A stretch of DNA of 28,127 nt from JABIBU01 sp964464685 (GCA_964464685.1 CAYXGV010000008.1:1-28127), one strand, 5' to 3'; positions 1 to 7,172 are shown, numbered from the stretch's first letter. The notes: a model not told the origin generated them from the sequence alone. Translations and numbers: made by a program.

Positions 1-545
<545 letters not shown>

Positions 546-564
546 CTGTTCCCCCTAGTGTGTA

Positions 565-664
565 GCCACATTATTGTGGCGTTGGCTAACTTACTATTTC
601 AAATTGTAAAGAATCTGGTCAAATCCAGATATATTACTCTACCACACTAGGCAAAACTTGTCAA
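565..664 (-). promoter_or_regulatory. Promoter and leader hairpins of the left-edge membrane protein gene
   Basis: On the minus strand TTGACA (664-659), a 17-bp spacer and TAGAGT (641-636) form a plausible sigma-70-type promoter. Just downstream lies a perfect 6-bp inverted repeat (ATCTGG/CCAGAT, 613-630), and nearer the gene a second one (GCCACA-TTAT-TGTGGC, 565-580). The first could be an operator or RNA hairpin; neither matches a regulator I know. Confidence 0.5.
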
Positions 665-695
665 TAGCAATCGCCTTCCTTAGCTCTGATAGATG

Positions 696-704
696 TGGTA
701 TAAT
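696..704 (+). promoter_or_regulatory. Extended -10 promoter of the DUF1003 gene
   Basis: TGGTATAAT at 696-704 is an extended -10 element 25 nt before the ATG at 730. No good -35 hexamer is seen at the right spacing, as is usual for extended -10 promoters. Confidence 0.55.
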
Positions 705-729
705 TATTTCATAAAAATTAATAAATTTT

Positions 730-1149
730 ATGAATAATAAAAACAATACAACTGAAATAAATAAACACCCAATCAATGCACACCACGACAACCGCACTAT
801 TGGACAACGAGCATCTGACAAACTAACCGAACACATGGGCAGTTGGCATTTTATTTTATTATTTTTTGCTTTTTTGTCTATCTGGATGACCACCAACGTA
901 CTGCTATTAATCTATCGCTGGGATCCTTATCCTTTTATATTATTAAATCTTTGTTTATCCTGCCTGGCGGCCATCCAAGCACCAATCATTATGATGAGCC
1001 AAAATCGACAAGCCGAACGCGATCGTCTCTCGGCCAAATATGACTACGCTGTCAACCGCAAAGCCGAAAAGGAAATTCAAGATATGCAAAAAGATTTGGA
1101 AGAGATAAAAGAAATGCTCCGGAAAAAAAACACTGATTATACTAAATAA
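730..1149 (+). CDS. DUF1003 family membrane protein
   Basis: 139 aa. The protein has a short polar N-terminus, two membrane segments at about residues 40-62 and 66-88, and a charged C-terminal tail predicted to be helical or coiled coil (about 95-136). The diagnostic DUF1003 core is present: GSWHF before the first helix, WDPYPFILLNL before the second, QAPIIMMSQNRQ at its end, then RDR and a YDYAVN / KAEKEI pattern. The biochemical role of DUF1003 is not established; some members have been linked to metal transport or membrane stress, but nothing here decides that. There is no Shine-Dalgarno sequence. The gene has its own promoter and is followed at once by a strong terminator, so it is probably monocistronic. 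Confidence 0.9.
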   Translation: MNNKNNTTEINKHPINAHHDNRTIGQRASDKLTEHMGSWHFILLFFAFLSIWMTTNVLLLIYRWDPYPFILLNLCLSCLAAIQAPIIMMSQNRQAERDRLSAKYDYAVNRKAEKEIQDMQKDLEEIKEMLRKKNTDYTK

Positions 1150-1161
1150 AAGATTACACAG

Positions 1162-1198
1162 AAAAAATCCCCATCGTTTTACGAGGGGGATTTTTTGT
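1162..1198 (+). terminator. Rho-independent terminator of the DUF1003 gene
   Basis: An A6-TCCCC arm pairs with GGGGGA-T6 around a small loop and the T run follows directly. The hairpin can act in both directions and sits 15 bp from the convergent stop codon at 1213, so it probably serves both genes. Confidence 0.85.
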
Positions 1199-1212
1199 TA
1201 TTTAGAAATTTT

Positions 1213-2226
1213 TTAATTTTTAACATGCCCAATCATAAATTCAACATTTTCATTCGCATTAACAAAATCAATTTTTACATCTTTATTATTATTTTGCCAA
1301 ACCCTAAATATTTCATCGGCAAAACCCTGACCCACCGTATCAACACCTTTGAAATCCAATTCAACTCTTTCAAATTTATCTAATCCAAATAAAATACGCT
1401 TTGCCTCACTGCGAGAAATTAAATTATTAGCAATTTTATATAGCCTAACTTTAATCTCCGTTTTATTAAATTCAAATGTTTCTTCATCAGTAAATTTATT
1501 AAAAATATCACGAGCATTTTTTGGGCTATTTTCCGAAATAGAAAAAAATATCTTTGTACCCCTCAGATTTTTGGTATCTTCTACAAAAAAATCATCTTTT
1601 ACATTATTAATAAACAAATGTTTATTAAAACTTTTTATAGAGAATGTATCAGAAATTTTGGATGTAAAAAATATACCCTGTCCGGTGTGTTTTTTGGGGT
1701 CAGTCGTTTGTTTACCTCTAAGCAAAGTTTGAATTGCCAATAGCAAATCTGGAAAATTATTTTTTTGCTTTATATTTTCAAAAATACCAATACCAAAATC
1801 ACGCACCTCAAAACTAATAACACCTAATTCTTTTTTCATTCCAATTTGAATTTTTTCAGATTGTGAGTGATCAATGGCGTTATTTACCATTTCAGTGAAA
1901 GCAAAATCCAAAATACCTGACAAGTCTTTGTTCGCCCCCAAAAAAATTCCAGTCTCTCTTTTTATTTGCCTTAGAACATCTTCTTCTCTCAAATTTTGTC
2001 TGGCAAAGGTTCTTTTGAAAGACAAAGCGGAGGACAGTGCTTTTTCAGCGAAAATGTATCTAGTCCCTCTGGCCTGCCCTATTTTTATTATTTTGTTTCG
2101 ATTTACCAAATCTTGAAAAAACCTATTTATATAGGCCCGCGAAAAACCAGTCTCTTTCGTTATTTCAGAGGTCTTTAAACTATTATTTTCTTTAATTTTG
2201 GCTAAAATAAGCTGTTTTATATCCAT
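1213..2226 (-). CDS. wHTH + GHKL (HATPase_c) + STAS-like DUF4325 switch protein
   Basis: 337 aa in three parts. Residues ~1-60 form a winged helix-turn-helix (LKTSEITKETGFSRAYINRF, then a wing near GQARGTRYIF). Residues ~85-235 carry the GHKL ATPase motifs: N box EMVNNAIDHSQS, G1 box RDFGIGI, G2-like box HTGQGIFF. Residues ~265-330 match the STAS-like DUF4325 domain (SRSEAKRIL, VELDFKGVDTVGQGFADEIF). There is no phospho-acceptor histidine region, so this is not a classical sensor kinase; the ATPase is closest in style to RsbW/SpoIIAB anti-sigma kinases. A reasonable inference is a one-protein switch: a kinase-like ATPase, its STAS partner and a DNA-binding head in one chain. The substrate and target genes are unknown. 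A consensus promoter lies just upstream; no genes are co-directional with it nearby. Confidence 0.85.
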   Translation of the reverse strand: MDIKQLILAKIKENNSLKTSEITKETGFSRAYINRFFQDLVNRNKIIKIGQARGTRYIFAEKALSSALSFKRTFARQNLREEDVLRQIKRETGIFLGANKDLSGILDFAFTEMVNNAIDHSQSEKIQIGMKKELGVISFEVRDFGIGIFENIKQKNNFPDLLLAIQTLLRGKQTTDPKKHTGQGIFFTSKISDTFSIKSFNKHLFINNVKDDFFVEDTKNLRGTKIFFSISENSPKNARDIFNKFTDEETFEFNKTEIKVRLYKIANNLISRSEAKRILFGLDKFERVELDFKGVDTVGQGFADEIFRVWQNNNKDVKIDFVNANENVEFMIGHVKN

Positions 2227-2227
2227 A

Positions 2228-2283
2228 TTAGTTGACGATTAGTTTATATAAGGTATTATAACACATTTACTAATTTATGTCAA
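2228..2283 (-). promoter_or_regulatory. Consensus promoter and direct-repeat candidate operator of the switch-protein gene
   Basis: TTGACA (2283-2278), 17-bp spacer and TATAAT (2260-2255) with an upstream TG form a near-perfect sigma-70 promoter on the minus strand. Between the -10 and the start codon two copies of AACTAA (2244-2239 and 2233-2228) lie 11 bp apart, one helical turn, a common layout for a dimeric DNA-binding protein. Because the encoded protein has an N-terminal wHTH, autoregulation is possible but unproven. Confidence 0.7.
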
Positions 2284-2706
2284 CTTATTGTGGCTGTACA
2301 ATTATTAGTGTGGTGTATAACTGGTTATTTTGTTTTAGATTAGCCAAGAATTTGTATTTTCCAACTTTAATATAAATTTTTTCCTAAAAATGACCTAAAA
2401 TACATTACTAATAATAATTTCCAATCTGTTTCACTATGTAAGACAAAAACAATCTGGAGGCTAAGAATAGGGCAAATTTTAAAATATCTATAATGTTCAG
2501 ACGATTTTAAATCATTATTATCAAAGGATAAATTAACTGATTATAAATTTAAAACATCACACTAATTGACATAGAGCCATAAAAAATCCCCATCGTTTTT
2601 ACGAAAGGGGTTTTTTGTTTGTGGACAACAAACTTGACAAATATGATATAATGGTATATACTATATTCAGAATTTATATGAAGAAGTACCTTTTAGGGTT
2701 TTGTCC
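2284..2706. other. Gene-poor spacer with a lone terminator and a lone promoter
   Basis: No convincing gene is seen. It holds a hairpin at 2581-2616 that closely resembles the terminator at 1162-1198 (same A6-T-CCCC...GGGG-T6 design) but has no gene in front of it, and a consensus promoter at 2634-2662 described separately. This looks like the remains of a lost gene or a duplicated spacer. Confidence 0.5.
2581..2616 (+). terminator. Rho-independent terminator without an obvious upstream gene
   Basis: A6-T-CCCC pairs with GGGG-T6 (one bulged T) and a T-rich tail follows on the plus strand; the other strand also ends in a T run. It could terminate the leftward NYN gene read-through in the minus direction or be a relic of a plus-strand gene. 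Confidence 0.65.
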
Positions 2707-2710
2707 TTAG
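2634..2710 (+). promoter_or_regulatory. Orphan consensus promoter followed by a 10-codon reading frame
   Basis: TTGACA (2634-2639), 17-bp spacer and TATACT (2657-2662) point rightward. Sixteen bases on is ATG (2678) opening a ten-codon frame MKKYLLGFCP that stops at 2708-2710, inside the 3' end of the leftward NYN gene. The peptide resembles the start of a signal peptide. Either a decayed exported-protein gene or a promoter making RNA antisense to the NYN gene. Confidence 0.45.
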
Positions 2711-3201
2711 ACGGTGCTTTTTCTTTTATATTCCAATTTATTTTTCAAATTATCCATAAATACTATATGCTCTTTAGCTGTTTTCTTGAGCAAGGTAGAA
2801 CATGTTTTTCTATATGGACTCATGACCAATTCTAATTTTTCTTTTTGATATAAAAATTTTACCAAACAATAAAAATCGCCGTCACTGGTGATAATTACGG
2901 CCTTATCAAAATGATTCTCGTAAAAATCTATCATAATTTGCAAAACCAAATCAGCATCCACATTACCTTTATGCGAGCCATCTTTATTTGGCAACACTGG
3001 TTTAAATTTCAAAATGTATCCTGCTTTTTGTAAACTATCATATAAATCTTGATTCTCAGGAATATAGCCAATAAACAAATATGCCACCTCTACTTTATAT
3101 TTTTCCTTAAGGTAAATCCGAAAACGAGTGAAGTCTAATTTCCAGCCCAAATTTTTGATTCCTAAATTTAAATTTTGACTGTCTATAAAAGCGTAATTCA
3201 T
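2707..3201 (-). CDS. NYN/LabA-like PIN-fold nuclease (DUF88 type)
   Basis: 164 aa, a single NYN domain. The acidic residues expected for the metal site are visible: D7 in FIDSQNLN, D82 and D84 in GNVDADLVLQ, and D107 and D109 in ITSDGDF. NYN domains belong to the PIN-like superfamily and usually act as metal-dependent RNases; the target here is unknown. The start is fixed by a TATAAT only 9 bases before the ATG, which implies an almost leaderless mRNA. It is a single-gene unit behind the polA terminator, and the orphan promoter at 2634 fires into its 3' end. Confidence 0.88.
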   Translation of the reverse strand: MNYAFIDSQNLNLGIKNLGWKLDFTRFRIYLKEKYKVEVAYLFIGYIPENQDLYDSLQKAGYILKFKPVLPNKDGSHKGNVDADLVLQIMIDFYENHFDKAVIITSDGDFYCLVKFLYQKEKLELVMSPYRKTCSTLLKKTAKEHIVFMDNLKNKLEYKRKSTV

Positions 3202-3210
3202 ACTTGAAAT

Positions 3211-3219
3211 ATTATATCA
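3211..3219 (-). promoter_or_regulatory. Extended -10 promoter giving a leaderless NYN mRNA
   Basis: On the minus strand TGATATAAT occupies 3219-3211 and the ATG begins at 3201. With the usual 6-8 nt from -10 to start of transcription, the 5' leader would be about 0-3 nt. Confidence 0.55.
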
Positions 3220-3232
3220 CAAATTTAATCTA

Positions 3233-3268
3233 AACAAAAAAACACCCCCAACAAAATTGGGGTGTTTT
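3233..3268 (-). terminator. Rho-independent terminator of polA
   Basis: On the minus strand AACACCCC pairs with GGGGTGTT around a short loop and is followed by seven T residues. It sits about 110 bp beyond the polA stop codon and just before the NYN promoter. Confidence 0.85.
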
Positions 3269-3324
3269 AAAAATTTAATCATTTAAAATTATTTTCAAAT
3301 TTTATTCAATCAGATCTCCAATCA

Positions 3325-3373
3325 CATCCGCATAATCCGCGTCATCCGCATATAATCCGCGTATCCGTATCAT
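3325..3373. repeat. Degenerate ATCCGC repeat at the polA 3' end
   Basis: Units of the type ATCCGC(A/G)TA/TC occur several times in a row just after the polA stop codon. The same composite sequence, in the opposite orientation and interrupted by a palindrome, follows rpmH at 15448-15515, so it is an interspersed family rather than chance. Confidence 0.7.
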
Positions 3374-3376
3374 AGT

Positions 3377-6046
3377 CTATTTCAGATTTCCCCACCTCTT
3401 CCCCACATTAACATGAACATCCACTGGTACATTTAACTTTACCACGTTTTCCATCGCATCTTTTACTAATTTACCCACCTCATCTGCCAATTCTTTTTTA
3501 ACTTCCAAAACAAGCTCATCATGCACCTGAAGTATCAATCGCACATCACTTTCGGACTTTATAGACTTTGTGACTTTAAGGACTTTATAGACTTCTATCA
3601 TCGCCATCTTCATCACATCCGCCGCGGTTCCCTGGACTGGCATATTTATTGCCATGCGTTCGCCAGCATTTTTTAATTGAAAATTACTTGCTTTTAATTC
3701 TGGAATATAGCGGCGACGACCAAACAAGGTTTCTACATAACCATTTTCTTTGGCAAACTTAATTGTGTTATCCAAATATTCTTTTACATCTTTAAAATTT
3801 TCAAAATATTTTTTTATAAATTCTTTGGCCTCATAGTTACTCATTCCGGTTCTGGACGACAAACCATAAACACCCATGCCATAAAGTACGCCGAAATTAA
3901 CTGCTTTGGCATCACTACGCATTTCTTTGGTTACATCTTCGAGTGGAATACCATTTACAATCGCTGCCGTAGCTTTGTGAACGTCTTCACCGCGTTCAAA
4001 TATTCCGATTAAATTTTTATCTTTGGCGAGCGAGGCCACAATCCGAAGTTCAATTTGTGAATAATCAGCCGAGATTAAAACATTACCCGGCTCGGCAATA
4101 AACGCATCGCGCACTCTTTTTCCCAATTCGGTTCTAATTGGAATATTTTGTAAGTTTGGTTCAGAGCTAGACAAACGACCGGTAGTTGTCACTGCTTGAT
4201 TAAAGGTTGTGTGGATTCTGCCGGTCTTTTTATTTATTAAATTCGGTAATACATCTATATATGTATTGCGGAGTTTTTCCAACTCACGATAATTTTCAAT
4301 TAGCTCAATAATTTTGTGTTGATCGTGAAGTTTTTCCAACTCACTAGCCGAAGTAGAATAACCGGTCTTACCTTTTTTAATTCCCTCGGTTGGTAATTCT
4401 AATTTTTCAAATAAAATATCGCGCAACTGTACTGACGACGCCACATTAAATTCTTCACCAGCTTCTTGCCAAATCTTTTTTTCTGTTTTTTTAATCTCAG
4501 TATTTACTTCTTTTGATAATTCATTTAATAATTTTGTATCAACGGCAATTCCATTTAATTCCATTTCCGCCAAAACTGGAATCAAATCCATTTCAACTTT
4601 TTTGAATAACCCTAAATCTTCTTGGTCTTCCAGTTTCTTTTGATATTTTTTATAAACTTGTAAAATTAGTTCCAATTCCTTTGCCACCATCTTTGGATCC
4701 ACACCAAACAAACTTGCTTGTTCAGAACCAGGTAGCAATTCACTGCCCAACTCACGCAAGACGATTGATTTTAGATCGTGAGCGCGGGTGCTAGAATTTA
4801 ATAAATAAGAACCTAGCATGATATCGAATAAACTCGCCAATATTTCAATATCCAAATATCCCAATATCTTTATCAACTTTTTCAAATCGTGCCCAACCAC
4901 CAACTTATTTTTGTCTGTAAAAATTTTCAAAACATCTTTGTCTACATCTTTTATATAGTAACTTTTTTCTTCAGTAGCGAATACTAATCCCAACAAATCA
5001 CCCGTTAAGATATCATCACCACCTAAAATTTCTTTGCAAACAAAAACTTTTACTTTCTTAATTTCATTAAAGAATTCTTTTTTATCATCACCCACAATAA
5101 CAAAATTCTGTTTTTGTGTTTTTATGTTTTTATGTTCTGGTGTTTTAATGTTTTCTCCCCCCGGTATTCTCTTGACCAAAGAATAGAACTCAAATTTGCG
5201 CAGTAGCTCCGTAATTTTATTTCGATCAAAATCCTTGGTGACAGTTTTTTCTAATTCAAATTTAATTCCCGGCACATCACGGACAATTGTGGCGAGCTCT
5301 TTGCTCATAAAAGCATCTTTCTCACCATCTTCCAACTTTTTAATTACACTATCCTTAAATTGACTTTTGACTTTATGACTTTTGACTTGGTTATAAATAT
5401 CTTCAATGCCACCAATTTTTTCAATCAATTCTTTGGCAGTTTTTTCACCAACACCTTTTACCCCAGGAATATTGTCCGATGCATCACCGCGAAGTGATTT
5501 GTAATCTACTACTCGCTCTGGACCAAATCCATATTTTTTTATTACTTCATCTCTATCATACATTACAATATCACTCATACCTTTTCTAAGCGCATAAACG
5601 CTGGTATTATCATCAACAATTTGAAGTAAATCCATATCTCCGGTCACAACCACATTGTGTATTTTATTCCTTATTCCTTTCTCCTTATTCCTTTCAATAA
5701 CTGTCCCGATTACATCATCCGCCTCATAACCTTCTTTGGTAAAAATCGGAATATTAAAAGCTTCCACTACTTTGTGACAAAGGGGAATTTGATCATATAG
5801 ATCCTGATCAGCCTTAACACGAGTAGCTTTGTATTCAGTATAAATTTTGTTACGGAAAGTTTTACCAGCCACATCAAAAGCCACGGCCAAATAATCTGGC
5901 TCTAAATCACTTATAACCTTAAGAAGCATGGAAGTAAAACCATACACTGCATTAACCATCGTTCCATCGCTAGCATTCATTGGTGGTAAAGCATGATAAG
6001 CCCGATGAATAATGGCATTGCCGTCTATTATTACAAATTTTTTCAT
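3377..6046 (-). CDS. polA: DNA polymerase I
   Basis: 889 aa. Family A polymerase acting in replication repair and primer removal. The N-terminal 5'-3' exonuclease (about 1-290) starts with FVIIDGNAIIHRAYHA and has the helix-hairpin-helix GVKGVGEKTA. A central 3'-5' exonuclease-like domain (about 310-480) lacks the expected DxE motif, so proofreading is probably lost. The polymerase domain shows TTGRLSSSEPNLQNIP, ADYSQIELRI with catalytic D661, the O-helix K-AVNFGVLYG, GTAADVMK, and VHDELVLEV with D843. The start overlaps the stop of the upstream DUF559 gene by 4 nt (ATGA), so the two are coupled. Several stretches of the gene are made of short oligonucleotide repeats that stay in frame (see findings). 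The gene is slightly shorter than the E. coli enzyme. Confidence 0.97.
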   Translation of the reverse strand: MKKFVIIDGNAIIHRAYHALPPMNASDGTMVNAVYGFTSMLLKVISDLEPDYLAVAFDVAGKTFRNKIYTEYKATRVKADQDLYDQIPLCHKVVEAFNIPIFTKEGYEADDVIGTVIERNKEKGIRNKIHNVVVTGDMDLLQIVDDNTSVYALRKGMSDIVMYDRDEVIKKYGFGPERVVDYKSLRGDASDNIPGVKGVGEKTAKELIEKIGGIEDIYNQVKSHKVKSQFKDSVIKKLEDGEKDAFMSKELATIVRDVPGIKFELEKTVTKDFDRNKITELLRKFEFYSLVKRIPGGENIKTPEHKNIKTQKQNFVIVGDDKKEFFNEIKKVKVFVCKEILGGDDILTGDLLGLVFATEEKSYYIKDVDKDVLKIFTDKNKLVVGHDLKKLIKILGYLDIEILASLFDIMLGSYLLNSSTRAHDLKSIVLRELGSELLPGSEQASLFGVDPKMVAKELELILQVYKKYQKKLEDQEDLGLFKKVEMDLIPVLAEMELNGIAVDTKLLNELSKEVNTEIKKTEKKIWQEAGEEFNVASSVQLRDILFEKLELPTEGIKKGKTGYSTSASELEKLHDQHKIIELIENYRELEKLRNTYIDVLPNLINKKTGRIHTTFNQAVTTTGRLSSSEPNLQNIPIRTELGKRVRDAFIAEPGNVLISADYSQIELRIVASLAKDKNLIGIFERGEDVHKATAAIVNGIPLEDVTKEMRSDAKAVNFGVLYGMGVYGLSSRTGMSNYEAKEFIKKYFENFKDVKEYLDNTIKFAKENGYVETLFGRRRYIPELKASNFQLKNAGERMAINMPVQGTAADVMKMAMIEVYKVLKVTKSIKSESDVRLILQVHDELVLEVKKELADEVGKLVKDAMENVVKLNVPVDVHVNVGKRWGNLK

Positions 6047-6417
6047 AAAATTTTACTTCTTTTCTCACAATTGTTTTGAATAAAATACCAAACCCCGATT
6101 AAATCATTATAAATTTGTTGATTGGTGAATCTCAACACTTTATAACCCATTTTTTCTAGTTCCTCTTGTCTGGCTTCGTCCTTTTCATACCTAAATTCGT
6201 GATCTGACCCATCTAATTCAATTATAATTTTAACCTCCACACAACAAAAATCTGTAATATAATTTAAAATCTGAAACTGTCTTCTAAATCTATAACCGGT
6301 TGCCCTTCTTCTAAGTTTTGACCACAATAATTTTTCTGCCTTAGTTTGGTTAGTTCGCAGAGATTTACGAATGCCTTTAAAATCTTTTTTATTATAAAAT
6401 AAATAAGCATTTCCCAT
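6043..6417 (-). CDS. DUF559 (Vsr-like) endonuclease-domain protein
   Basis: 124 aa. The pattern fits the DUF559 family, restriction-endonuclease-like proteins related to Vsr: an N-terminal LRTNQTKAEKLLWSKLRRR, then RFRRQF, the core YITDFCCVEVKIIIELDGSDH, and YKVLRFTNQQIYND near the end. The acidic residues of TDF and of IELDG with the E-K pair are the likely metal-site residues. Members are small solitary proteins of unproven role, often thought to act in DNA repair or in mobile DNA. Its stop codon overlaps the polA start by 4 nt, which points to a role connected with DNA repair and to co-expression with polA. No Shine-Dalgarno sequence is seen. Confidence 0.88.
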   Translation of the reverse strand: MGNAYLFYNKKDFKGIRKSLRTNQTKAEKLLWSKLRRRATGYRFRRQFQILNYITDFCCVEVKIIIELDGSDHEFRYEKDEARQEELEKMGYKVLRFTNQQIYNDLIGVWYFIQNNCEKRSKIL

Positions 6418-6451
6418 ATTAAATAAAAAAACAAGCTCTTACTTTCTAAAT

Positions 6452-6556
6452 TCAACCCCCACCTAACCTCCCCCTACGAGGGGGAGGGATTTAAAAACAG
6501 TACGACCTACCATAAAAAATTCCCTCCCCTCGTAGGGGAGGGACAGGGAGGGGTTG
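6452..6556. repeat. Inverted-repeat (MITE/REP-like) element
   Basis: Two GC-rich arms, 6452-6492 and 6517-6556, are imperfect reverse complements (each runs TCAACCCC...CCTCCCC-TACGAGG...GAGGGA). Each arm is itself a hairpin (CTCCCC/GGGGAG). A short AT-rich centre separates them. The element sits between the RNA gene and the DUF559 start, so it will be in the 5' leader of the polA operon if that is transcribed from 6612-6617. No coding capacity. Confidence 0.8.
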
Positions 6557-6611
6557 AGTGTTGATAAAATTTTTTTTAATAACCAAAAATAAACGGATCT
6601 TTACTGGGTAT

Positions 6612-6620
6612 ATTGTACCA
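6612..6620 (-). promoter_or_regulatory. Possible extended -10 promoter of the DUF559-polA operon
   Basis: TGGTACAAT on the minus strand (6620-6612) is an extended -10 element located after the RNA gene's terminator. It would give a leader of about 190 nt containing the inverted-repeat element. No clear -35. Confidence 0.4.
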
Positions 6621-6644
6621 CTATTACACTCAGATTAAAAGTAC

Positions 6645-6668
6645 AAAAAATACGGTCGCTAACCGTAT
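6645..6668 (-). terminator. Rho-independent terminator of the putative RNA gene
   Basis: On the minus strand ATACGGT-TAGCG-ACCGTAT is a perfect 7-bp stem followed by six T residues. On the plus strand no T run follows, so the direction is clear. Confidence 0.9.
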
Positions 6669-6957
6669 ATTTACTAATATTTTAAAATAGAGTGTGGCAC
6701 GGAAGACACAATACTTGAGGCTCTACCGCCCTTTGTATTGACGTCTTCCGTGCCGTTCCCTCCTTTCCCCACCAAAGGGGCTGTTTAAAATGCCACAGCT
6801 ACGTGGCCTGTTGCTTCATTGCCCCTACTCTCCTCTAGGGACCCCATCCTCTGGCCAGTACTTTGAACAAACAACCAGTGTCCTTCCCTGCCAGACAAGA
6901 AGAACGAACTTTCCTCGCATCTGGCACCAACGGAGAAATCAGCGCGAGAAAAAGGAT
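6645..6957 (-). ncRNA. Putative stand-alone structured RNA, family unknown (~310 nt)
   Basis: This stretch is much richer in G and C than its flanks, has no plausible protein-coding frame, and is bounded by a consensus promoter (TTGACT-17 bp-TATGAT, 6992-6964, minus strand) and a perfect rho-independent terminator (6645-6668). Strong local pairing is visible: a 59-nt hairpin with an almost perfect 19-20-bp stem (6696-6754), GCCAC/GTGGC (6792-6807), and a TGCCAGA/TCTGGCA pair near the 5' end. A GAGGAAAG motif close to the 5' end recalls RNase P RNA conserved region I, but the other RNase P landmarks (ACAGAA..GGCTTA; AGATNAATG) are absent. tmRNA and SRP RNA signatures are also absent. I cannot assign a family. 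Confidence 0.72.
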
Positions 6958-6963
6958 AAATTA

Positions 6964-6992
6964 ATCATACCAACTTATTAAAAAATAGTCAA
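6964..6992 (-). promoter_or_regulatory. Consensus promoter of the putative RNA gene
   Basis: TTGACT at 6992-6987, a 17-bp spacer, and TATGAT at 6969-6964 on the minus strand. Transcription should start near 6957. Confidence 0.8.
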
Positions 6993-7038
6993 CCACCCAA
7001 CTGTGGATTACACAAAAAAACAAGGTGATAAAAACAAA

Positions 7039-7058
7039 AGACGCGATAAATTGCGTCT
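7039..7058. repeat. Short inverted repeat AGACGC/GCGTCT
   Basis: Perfect 6-bp arms around an 8-nt AT-rich loop, between the tRNA terminator and the RNA-gene promoter. Looks like a REP-type remnant. Confidence 0.5.
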
Positions 7059-7073
7059 CTACAAGACCCACAC

Positions 7074-7095
7074 AAAAAAACCCGAAAGGGGTTTT
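7074..7095 (-). terminator. Rho-independent terminator of tRNA-Cys
   Basis: On the minus strand AAAAACCCC-TTTC-GGGTTTTTTT forms a short strong hairpin ending in T residues, about 80 nt beyond the tRNA. Confidence 0.8.
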
Positions 7096-7172
7096 TCATC
7101 TTAACACACATCGTTTGTCTTATGTTATGTGTTACGTGTTACGTGGATCGTATGTCGTGTGTCGTGAACCGG

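Noticed and set aside
6645..6957. RNase P RNA (rnpB)
   Set aside because: GAGGAAAG near the 5' end and a GGTAGAGC word further on are suggestive, but the 3' conserved ACAGAA..GGCTTA and AGATNAATG segments are missing before the terminator and no P4 pairing was found.
6790..6981. Plus-strand reading frame of 63 codons
   Set aside because: It overlaps the putative RNA gene, has no promoter or ribosome binding site, and its composition follows the RNA stems.
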